DNA from: Vermamoeba vermiformis | Taxonomy: Eukaryota; Tubulinea; Echinamoebida | Length of the DNA stretch: 64,000 nt | Assembly (NCBI GenBank): GCA_045837725.1 | Contig: JBEWZL010000221.1 | Span: 1-64,000 of the forward strand | Reading direction: 5' to 3' | In this document: in pieces, positions 10,621-24,438 of the stretch | How positions within the stretch are numbered: position 1 is the stretch's first letter | How the letters are laid out: each line of letters opens with the position of its first letter | Position numbers and translations under genes: made by a program | Notes under the pieces: generated by a model | Told to the model about the DNA's origin: nothing | What the model saw: only the letters and a program-made list of their open reading frames with translations | The model's database searches: none

Positions 10621-11590
10621 CAAGAAGAGCTCACGAGAAATATCGAGGTGTTAAAACTATGGCACAGATGCACGCACCGATGCAGTCATTCCTCCCGGGT
10701 ACCTTCGCTAGATTACTCGGAACGAGATACGAACTTGACAGATTGACTTCGTAAGATCTTAGCGTGGCCACTACCACTGATGGTTTCTCAATTGGCAATT
10801 TGTACTCGCGCACAAAGGTTAGTTGCTTGTGCAGAATACACCACAGCTCTACAAGTTGATGGCGAATTGAATTGAAATCGAATCCGTTCTTGGTCTCAAA
10901 ATGGTTAGTAATTTATTTAATAAATTAGCACATATCATTTCAAGATTCACGTGAATCACGAACCAATTAATGCTGTCATTATAAATTTATTTCACTTAGT
11001 TAATATTCGATAGATTTGCAAGTTTGCCGTGAGAGCTCATGGAACTGGAGCACGTAAGTACTGCAACTGTGTTATATGTGTTCGTGTACATTTGCCTAAA
11101 CTCTTAATTCAGGTTGGTGAGCTTTGATATCGAACATTTGATGGACGTGGACGAGTCTGCTCAGCAAGCCCTGAAGTGCCTCACCGCAGCCAGCAAATAG
11201 TGCGAAAGTTTTGAACCTCACTGTCTGTGTATCGAGCTCACAGAGGAGTGCTACCCACTTGTGCTAAGGTTGTTCAAGCTCGCAATCATCTCGTGTTGGT
11301 ACCGTCTCGAAGGAGAACTCACGGACTTATGGTACTCGACTCACCACATCCCGCAAATGTACTGCAACGGGTGTGCAATCTTGTGTTCATGGAGCACGCA
11401 TGCGTGCCACTAAAACTGCTCTCCATCGACAAGCTCTTCTGCGTTGCGATCCGCAGGTTATTATTATTAAGTCTGTCCAAATTTGTAATTTGTAATTCCC
11501 TATTAAATAACTTAAATATGTTTAGTCGTGTCACTACAGATTTACTATCAGGTTGAATATTTTTTTTTATTTAGACGAAAGTTCATTTCT
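10621..11590. other. Non-coding stretch with splice-like signals
   Basis: There is no open frame I would call a gene. A good donor (GTAAGT at 11054) and an acceptor-like TTCAG at about 11108-11112 flank a 59-base segment of the usual intron size. Further GTAAGT sites occur downstream at about 12543, 12629 and 13074. This would fit a spliced non-coding transcript across the hairpin region, but it is only inference from splice motifs. Confidence 0.35.
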
Positions 11591-11597
11591 TAACAGA

Positions 11598-12134
11598 TCG
11601 ACCACAAGGGTCGAATTATTGATTATTTATTGATTATTAGCACCTGTTAGTGACGCGCCACGACGTCAACGTCGTTTCAGCGCGAGGTATTTCGGATTAG
11701 TCAAATTTGCACGTGTCAATTTTGAAAGTATTTTTAAAACCGAAGACAGATCGACCACAAGGGTCGATTTATTTATTTGTTGGTATTACAACGTTGTAAT
11801 TACAGCTGACAGTAACGCGCTGCGGCATCTGAGCCGTTCCAGCGCGAGTTATTTCGGATCAGAGCTGATGCGAAAATGGCGCACGGGCTATTTCGCATCA
11901 GTAATTCAACAGAACGACCACAAAGGTCGTTATATTTATTTATTATTGTTAATGAACAACAGATAGTTACGCGCCACGGCCACAACGGCCGTTCAGCGCG
12001 AGTTATTTCGAGGATTGGCAGTCGCGAACTTGGATTCGCAACAGGTCGGCCACAAGGGTCGATTTGTTTATTTAGATAGCTTATTGTTTATTAACACACA
12101 CGCGCCAAACGACAATCAGCGTCGTTCCAGCGCG
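11598..12134. repeat. Four ~150-bp units, each with two covarying stem-loops
   Basis: Units begin at 11598, 11751, 11914 and 12046. Stem-loop 1 has 6-bp arms: TCGACC/GGTCGA in units 1 and 2, ACGACC/GGTCGT in unit 3 (compensated outer pair), and TCGGCC/GGTCGA in unit 4 (one G-T pair), with loop ACAAG or ACAAA. Stem-loop 2 (11654-11684, 11816-11846, 11970-12000, 12101-12134) has a fixed outer arm CGCGC/GCGCG and inner arms that differ in each unit yet remain complementary: ACGACG/CGTCGT, CGGC/GCCG, ACGGCC/GGCCGT, AACGAC/GTCGTT. A further 11-bp inverted repeat (CTGATGCGAAA) lies at 11865-11901 between units 2 and 3. The sequence between the stems is AT-rich and poorly conserved. This pattern is what selection for base pairing would leave. 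Confidence 0.8.
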
Positions 12135-12755
12135 AGACTCAGCGCACGATCTCAGTAGTCATGCGAATCTCGGTGCAGTGACCGAGATTATTCAAGGTAA
12201 TAATGTTCCATTAATACTACCAATTAAGTATTCGTAAATCATTAAATATAAATCATTTTTCCGTAGCATTATTTTAATTCGTAATCAATTTTAAATTCGA
12301 ATGTTTAAATCCAAATCTTTGCTTAATTATGGTTTTTATTTAAATTACAATATACTGACATATTATTTATCAATACAGAAACATATAATAATATTGATTT
12401 GCCGATCAAATCGCCTTGATTATTTGTAAAAGAACGAGAACTGCAATCACGTAAGAGTTATTAATCTGTTCGTTTTATTATATATATGGCACTAATTTAG
12501 TTAGCATACAATTCTTTGAGATCTGTGGCGTATTCCAGCTCGTAAGTCATAATTTACTATACAGCACTAATTAATAGAATTCATAGCACTCAAAATGACA
12601 GTGATCACGTTCATGCATTAAGTCGGCTCGTAAGTATTTTTAATGGTACGAATTTGTTTTACGGCCAATATTAGTTGCTATGGCTCGCATTGGACGGACC
12701 CTCTGTGCCGTGCCTTCAACGTCCTCTTCTTCACAACACCTGCGTGACTTGCACT
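12135..12755. other. AT-rich non-coding spacer
   Basis: This AT-rich interval separates the two main hairpin arrays and has no supported gene. It contains the first copy of a longer direct repeat: the segment from about 12625 to 12720 (GTAAGTATTTTTAATGGTAC and following) recurs at about 13070-13180 with few changes. Confidence 0.5.
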
Positions 12756-13902
12756 GTCCAAGACTTGGACGCTTGGTGTTGCGTGGCTCGCACCTCCCGG
12801 TTATTGGTGCTATCCTCTACACCGTGCCATCAGCGTGCCACCGTCCAGTTATTGGACGGTCCCCTCAGTGCATGGCTCGTACCGTCCAGTTATCGGACGG
12901 TCCTTCAGTGCATGGCTCGCACCGTCCAGTTATTGGACGGTCCCCTCAGTGCGTGGTTCTCACCGTCCAGTTATTGGACGGTCCTTCAGTGCGTGGCTCG
13001 TACCGTCCAGTTATTGGACGGTCCTCTCTGCATGATCAAGATGCATTTGAGCTCGCCCCGAACGACCGCAACGGTAAGTATTTTTAATGGTACGGATTTG
13101 TATTAACAGCCAATAGTAGTTGTTGTGCCTTGCATTGTCCAGCCGTTGGGCGGACCCTCTGCGCCGTGCCTTCAACGTGACACCGTCCAGTTATCGGACG
13201 GTCCCTCAGTGCGTGGCTCGCACCGTCCAGTTATTGGACGGTCCCTTCTGTGATGTGCCTTCAACGTGACACCGTCCAGTTATTGGACGGTCTCCTCAGT
13301 GTGGCTTGCACTATTCTCGCACCTGTCCAAGACTTGGACGCTTCATTGTGCGTAGCTCGCACCGTCCAGACTCTGGACGCTTCACCTCACACTGGCTGAG
13401 AGTAAGTCCAATTTAATTTACAATTAAGCAGGCAACAATCTGACTGTTCTCTTTAGGACCAAAGTATGCAGGTGTCAGCAACGCTGTCCAAATTCTGGAC
13501 GCTTGGTTGCCTCTGCGTGGTTCGTTGCAAACCGCTAAGTGTTGCACATTTCTCGGGCTTGGCTTGCACGATCCAGTTATTGGACGGTCCCTTCTGTGGC
13601 ACGCCTTCAACATGACACCGTCCAGTTATTGGACGGTCTCCTCAGTGTGGCTCGCACCAAGTCTTGGACTTGTTATTGGTGCAGTGCTCGTGCTGTCCAC
13701 GGTTCACTCTGTACTGTGCCTTTAGTGCAACCGTCCAGTTATTGGACGGACCCTGAAGCTGGACGCTTGGCTGGTACCAAGTGGCTCTGTGTGGCTCACA
13801 GCATACCGTTCGAGTATTGAACACTTTTGAGCTGCATGGCTTGCGCATGCAGAGTCTGTGGACGCTTCTCTTGTTGGCTGTCTGCCTGTCCAAGTCTTGG
13901 AT
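12756..13902. repeat. Array of CCGTCCA-GTTAT-TGGACGG palindromes
   Basis: The 19-base palindrome with 7-bp arms occurs at 12841, 12882, 12922, 12963 and 13003 (a 40-41-bp tandem) and again at 13193, 13223, 13272, 13618 and 13731. A clipped copy is at 13570-13586. Two of them (12882, 13193) have C for T in the right half. Related palindromes keep GTCCA/TGGAC with other centres: GTCCAAGACTTGGAC at 12756 and 13325, GTCCAGACTCTGGAC at 13364, GTCCAAATTCTGGAC at 13486, and a degraded copy near 13888. Intervening sequence repeats phrases such as CCTCAGTGCGTGGCTCG. Because the unit is 40-41 bp, long open frames appear in all three forward frames; these are repeat artefacts. Confidence 0.85.
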
Positions 13903-14037
13903 GTTTGCCTTGGTAATTACTCATGCCTGCTTGTGGCCTGTCTTGTACCTTGTACCACCCTGTACACCCTTTGTACTTTTAAATTAAAAGTTTATTTTTT
14001 ATAAACAGCTAGTGCACTGAGGTTGCGGCCTAGCCCC

Positions 14038-14045
14038 AACCCTAA
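14038..14045. repeat. Short interstitial telomere-like motif
   Basis: AACCCTAA occurs at 14038-14045 right after TGCGGCCTAGCCCC. The terminal region has a similar arrangement, GCAGCCCCACCAG followed by CCCTAACCCTAAA (105-131). The likeness is short and may be chance, but the shared GC-rich lead-in and the position at the far edge of the hairpin region make it a candidate old telomere junction. Confidence 0.4.
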
Positions 14046-14248
14046 TCTTTATAAAGTGAAAGAGATCAGCAAGGTCATTTCATGCAACCCTATTAGTATC
14101 TCAAGTTGTTTATACTGGTATCCTTTGCTTATTATTAACTTCATACACAACTTACTAACTTGTATTCCAGCTGTAAAACATCTGTACTGTAAAAATAAAA
14201 AGTGTATAACTTCTAAATTTTTCTGGATTTTGTCAAAGGGCATGGGGC

Positions 14249-15854
14249 ATGTCCATTTTTTTCCAGGTATATGTGAACTCATGCACGCCAATCCAATGCA
14301 GCAAGTTTGAGTTCAATAGCTTGCCTAGTAACAAAGTTATAGCAGCAGTTGTAAAGCATTTATTAGAGCAGCAGGATAAGGCATATATGTACGTAGCTAT
14401 GCCAAACCATATATTCTTATAAACCGTTCAATATTAGGCTCAAATAACGGCTGATCAGTGTCTCACTGCATATCGCCAAAACCCGAAATGGAAAGGCGGT
14501 GAACCGCACCTTGAGTGGATTAAAACACTAAAGATCAAAGGGACATTCACGGAACAGCAATACAAGAACGCTGCCAGGCACGTAAGTTTAAATTCTTGGA
14601 ATCTAGATCGACTACTCATCATTCTATTGCTTCAGGTAGCAGCCACATGGAGGCGTTACCGTAATAGCAACAAGACAGTCATCATTCAAGCCACTTACAG
14701 CGATATATGGGGTACTGATGAGTTTCCTGTTGCAATAACGGATCGAAATCTGGAGCCGTTTTTCAACTCCGAGTCTGGTGCTGCTCAGCTCCAACGCTGG
14801 ATCCTAAAGAAGCTAATGAAGATTAGCGACAGTAATTTGAGCATAACGACACCGCCGGCTCTTTACGTAGCGTGGATCAGGCAAAAATTCATCAAACTAC
14901 GCAGTGAGTCCAAAACGGTTATTAGCAATACTTTATTAATATATGATAGGGTGATTCAAGGACCAAAAGGAGATGTATGCTGAATTGCGACTGAAGATGA
15001 AGGAGCTAGAAGGGCAACACGCCGAACAAGAGCTGCTGCGGGATTTCAAGGGATCTTTGGAAAAAGAAGAAGAGGAAAGAGTACCGAACAACAACAATGG
15101 TAAGAAGAGTCCCAAGGCTGGCAAAAGAAAACGAGACTTGGTCAACAAGAAGATCCGAGATGAACTTGACGAAGAGGAAGATCTTACGCCCAAGAAGTCG
15201 ACATCGCGAAAGAAGGCAAAGTCTACAAAGGCGAAAGAAGGCCAGTCTCCTGAAAAGCCACTGAAGACAAGCAAGAAGAAAACAAAGAAATCTACAAAGA
15301 CGACAGAAGACGCGCCTCTCCTTGTTCAACTACCCGGATCCGACAAGTCAGTGACTTCAACAACCGAGAAGCCCACTGACGAAGCAGCGCCTGTTAAGAA
15401 AACCATCAACAAGCCCAAAGCTGTGCCGCCTCAAAAAGCGAAGCCCGTGGCAATGAAAAATCAGGACAACAACCACGACTTGGACTTTACTTTTGCGTTC
15501 TCGATGCCTTCATCGCCAAAGGTCAACAAAAGAACCAAGAAACAAGCGGAAGAGAAGGAGAAGAGGGGTGTAGAAGAGAACGTGGAGCCTCAGGCGATGG
15601 CTCGAGCGACAAGATCCCAGAGTGCGACCGTTACAAGCAACGATAAATCCAAAAAGAGTAAGTATTAATAATAATGTACATATTTTATTATTATTCTAAC
15701 ACTATTTTATCGAGGAACTGCTCGCGATGCCAGCTTGAGCGAATCTACTTCAAACACACAAAAGAAAAAACAGAAATCGGTAAATCCTTCATAAACCGTT
15801 ATTTTATTTCATATTATTAATTCTATTACTTTTACACTATAGACCTCTCCGTAG
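14249..15854 (+). CDS. Uncharacterised protein with lysine-rich tail, possibly nucleic-acid binding
   Basis: Plus-strand gene of roughly 420 residues. The N-terminal half is compact and rich in Trp, Tyr and Arg (TADQCLTAYRQNPKWKGG, AARHVAATWRRYRN, LYVAWIRQKFIKLRS). From about 14.97 kb the protein becomes a long Lys/Ser/Glu-rich tail (KKSTSRKKAKSTKAKEG) that ends, after two more introns, in NTQKKKQKSTSP. The start at 14249 is tentative; exon joins at 14391/14436 and 14582/14637 are in frame, while the join near 14925/14969 needs a weak GTTATT donor. The tail resembles chromatin or nucleolar proteins, so a nuclear role is likely but not shown. No family recognised. Confidence 0.55.
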
Positions 15855-18294
15855 TTGCCATCGTGGTACTCTAGTGTTGTTGGTTTGGGAGAAGGAACAA
15901 GATCAAGACATTCAGTGCATCTTAATTGAAATTTCATTCAATTTGTGCCTGAGACTAGTCCACAGATAGTCAAAGACAAAGCCCACAAGGTGCTTGAGGC
16001 AAAATTTAAAGCGAACAAAGGTGTCATGGCAGTCAGACTAGCATTGGCACTTGGGTTTTGCAAGTTGTATGTGTCAGGAAGATATGTAGACCTAGAAATT
16101 CTTGGGCACTTAATGATGAAGGCCATAGTGGATGTGTTTGAATCAGCAGAGCCAATTAAACATCTTTTAAATTGCTTTTTTAAGAGGAAAGCTTCTTTTC
16201 TCTCTGAATTCTGACAACAATAGTTTCACAGCAAAGATTTTCAGCTCAGTTTTCAACCTGGCCTTTAAACAAGTGCTGCAGTTGGTGATCAACAATGGGG
16301 AGCCTATTCAATTACTCCTATTGTTCTACGCTGAATTGATCGTCAATCCATTGCAAAAAAGTGATGTTTGTATGTTTGCAATACAACAATTGGCCTCTGC
16401 AGGTATTAAACAGCACCATAAATCATTTATATTAACGTTAATTGTGGTCCAGGTGGGCTCAATAAAAACTCCATCGGAACCATTAAAAATTTACTTTGGT
16501 TGGCACCAAATAAAACAGAGGTTGCTCAACGGTGTGAAAACTTACTTGGCAAACAGCACAAACAAGTCAAGCTCCATTATACAAAGTTAATTAAATTTCT
16601 CACAGAATCAAAATCGCAAACACAAGTTAACTCACGAAAATAAGAGTCTGTTAATCAGGCACAATTTGGAATCAAAAGATGCTTGTCATTACAAAAAAAC
16701 AGAAAACACAAAATAAATAAGTTTAAGTTGCATCTACCTTTCCTCGCTCTGACTTTGCCCCCACTTTGCAGTCTCACTGAATATTGTTGCACTATGCTGA
16801 CTCAAAGAGGACATTCTCATTTTTCTTCTTTTGTAAGTGCTTATTTAACATACATACGTCAATAATATAACTGTAGAATCATATTATCCTGGGTTCCATT
16901 TTCTGGTCCAAACATTTTAAATACTAAGCGATGTTTACTAGAATGCAAGCCAATAAGGCTTTCTATACACTGAATAATTGCATGTTTTGACAAATAGAAT
17001 GATAAAATAATCCTTTTTAACTATTAAAAAGTACATACATCCAACATTACTTTTCCTTCTTTTTTCTGGCAGCATTCCCAAACTCTTTTCCCAGCAAAAC
17101 AGTTTATATAATTCATTTGAAATATATTGTACATGGTTACTGATATTGGGTAACGGAAAATCAGAAATAAAAATTTGGGCAACCAGCAAATGCCCAGAAA
17201 ACAACAGTGCAAAGCAACTTAAAAGAGGGCATCAGCCCCAAATACTTTTCCACCATGAACACAACAAAACAAGGGGATCATGGCTCCCATCATCTGTAGA
17301 GCTATGGCACCAACCATTTGCAGCAAAACAAAAAGAAGTTCCTCTCCAATTGGTAGAGTCCTTCCAAGAGCTCCTCTCTGGAACTCACTGGCTTGCTCAT
17401 GATAGTTAGAAATGTAGTTTGGCAAAATTGCGTTGTTACAGTCAAACAGTAAAGTTTTATTGTGGTTTGAGGCCACATGCTTGCCGATAATTATGTCCAT
17501 ACCACTTTCTCAGATAGTTGCTAATGATAGTGCAGCCACCTCTAAGAAGTGACCCAATCCCTTCGATTACTCAGTACTTGCCAGCTACAGAAATGGATGA
17601 AAATGAAATCAATATGCACACCTTGATATGGCTTTGCCCCACATTACATGAGTTCTTGCTGCAGCAACAGGTAAAATCCTGTTGGGAAGACTCCATCCCC
17701 ATTTGGCCAAAAGTCTTAGTTACAAAGGTAGAAATTCAGTGGTGGGATAACACTAACTTGTATTTAACTCGGGTGAAGCTGACTTCATTTACACTAACTT
17801 CAAAAGAGATAAATAGACTGAGTGTTCAGTGATTAACTCTTGTTAAGCTAATTAAAAAAGTACGTCATAATTGTCCCCACTGTGTGCATCAATTTGTAGC
17901 ATAGAAATTTGTATGACCTATCACCCAAGAGCTTACAACTAGCATGACCTTGAAGTACTTGACACCTAAACTTTTCACAGTGTGTGTGCATATCTCGAAG
18001 TATCCCAAATTCCGGCAATATTAGGCAACAAATAGATAGAGATAGGAGGCGGCAGATTAACTTCAGCAGAGCAACGGAAAGCCAAGATGCTGCTTGTATC
18101 ATCCTCGACTGCACCCTGTAGCTTTCCAGTCCTTGACTGGTGACAGTCTAACTGTCAAACAATCTAATCTTGGAAAAAAAAAGAGACATCAGTTGTATTA
18201 ATTTGTACTTTATTGATAATAAAAGATCAAGATCAACCAAAAAACATTCCTTCATAATTATTTGCCAATAGAAAAAACGTTGATTCATTTGATT
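15855..18294. other. Gene-poor stretch with short coding-like segments
   Basis: I see no gene I can support. Some frames look protein-like: 15945-16211 plus (VPETSPQIVKDKAHKVLEA...), 16216-16590 plus (AFKQVLQLVINNGEP...) and 17219-17500 minus (GRTLPIGEELLFVLLQ). None has an ATG plus clean splice sites linking it to others, and no domain is recognised. Unlike the neighbouring genes, there are few GTAAGT...CTAAT...AG introns. The stretch may be intergenic DNA with decayed gene fragments. Confidence 0.35.
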
Positions 18295-19309
18295 CTATGG
18301 CTGATTCTTCTTGAGATCCTCAGGAACAAAGTAAGTAGATTCTGTATAATTAATATATTATTAACTAACTAATTGTAATCAGAACTCACTCATTTTTGGC
18401 AGAGTGGTGATTGAGAGATCTGTTGGTTTGTCCAACACATTCTTCTCCATGAGAAGAACTCACACTTCCAATCTCTTTCATTGCTCATTGCAGGCCTTCA
18501 TTCCATCTTCTAGCTGCAACAACTTCTCAAACAGCTTGAAAACCTTTCACTAGGTTCGCAGGTAACCTCAACATAAAAGTCTGCTCCTGTTCCATCATGG
18601 TGTCCACAGCAGTGCAGCAAGCCTTCATGATGAGTGGCAGCAAGTGATCGTTGCCTGTTATGATGTATCCTTGGGACTGTGTCAGAAAGGCCAGTTCCTT
18701 TATCATTTTTTCCTTGCCGGAGATCACAGTGGTGGCCCTGTCGTCGACACAGATCCAAGCAGGAATCGAGAGAGCCAAGAACTAGGCTCTCAATCTCTTG
18801 GCAAGAGTCTCGAATGCTTCCCAACCCATGAAAGGTAAGTCAGTTTTAATCGAATAATCGTCAGGCTTACCTGTTCTGTCCTCTCACAGCAGAGCATTTG
18901 GTAGACAGATTTCATGTCAAAGACACACCAAAAAAGCCTCACATTGTCCTTATCAAACCTAACCCTTAGCTGGTACATTGAGCGAAGTACCTTGAAAACT
19001 ACCGAACTACTGAAGTTTTTCATCATGCAATTTGTTTTATAAGCCGTTAGGTAAGCTTTTTACAATAAAAACTTTAATACTGCAAAAATAATCATTATTT
19101 TCTTACTTTAAAGAGCTTTTCGTAGGCCTATACCAAAAATATTTTATAGTAGTGATACTCTATAATAAAATATACTAATAACTCACACCATTAGCATCAT
19201 GTCATCATAAATGCCCTCGTTGGTGAGATCGATAGGATTATTCCTAAAGTACAACACATAAGATTTGACAAAGTATTTTTTAAAACTAAAGACTCATGGA
19301 TCTTGCCAT
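18295..19309 (-). pseudogene. Probable decayed multi-exon gene
   Basis: From high to low coordinates there are exon-like pieces with usable splice sites: a start MARSM (19309), NNPIDLTNEGIYDDMMLM then AYEKLFK (about 19100-19240), a 50-codon piece ending CCERTEQ at a GTAAGC donor (about 18870-19026), a piece EAFETLAKRLRA followed by an in-frame TAG at about 18783, and then ICVDDRATTVISGKEKMIKE to about 18527. A one-base frame change near 18525 (FQAV to EKLLQLEDGMKACNE) and another near 18460 precede a last exon STYFVPEDLKKNQP ending at 18295. The breaks suggest a host gene that has lost function, or assembly errors. The family is not recognised. Confidence 0.4.
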
Positions 19310-19350
19310 ATCTTCACAAAAGTGAGAAGGTTTTGTTTGTGCACCCAGTT

Positions 19351-24323
<4,973 letters not shown>

Positions 24324-24438
24324 TGTGCTGCCAACGCATCTTAATTAAATCACAAAATTTGCGGTTGGTTCGCAAAACGGTTGCCGATCGGAAAAATATT
24401 TTTTACGGTTTTTACAGATCTGCACCGGCAGGCAGTCC

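Noticed and set aside
12841-13021. CRISPR-like array (regular ~40-bp repeats)
   Set aside because: The host is a eukaryote, the intervening sequence is itself repeated rather than unique, and no cas genes are present.
12675-13106. Long plus-strand open frames in all three frames
   Set aside because: They are products of the 40-41-bp GC-rich tandem palindrome array; translations repeat phrases such as SSYWTV and VIGRS, and no splice or start context supports coding.
9395-14200. tRNA or 5S rRNA genes in the gene-free interval
   Set aside because: I looked for a GGTTCGA-type B box with acceptor-stem pairing on both strands and found none; the hairpins do not form a cloverleaf.
14936-15329. Minus-strand Ser/Phe-rich open frames
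   Set aside because: Antisense of the lysine-rich tail exon; low complexity keeps these frames open.
18955-18966. CCTAACCCTTAG as an interstitial telomere
   Set aside because: Only about one unit, inside an exon-like piece; chance occurrence is likely.
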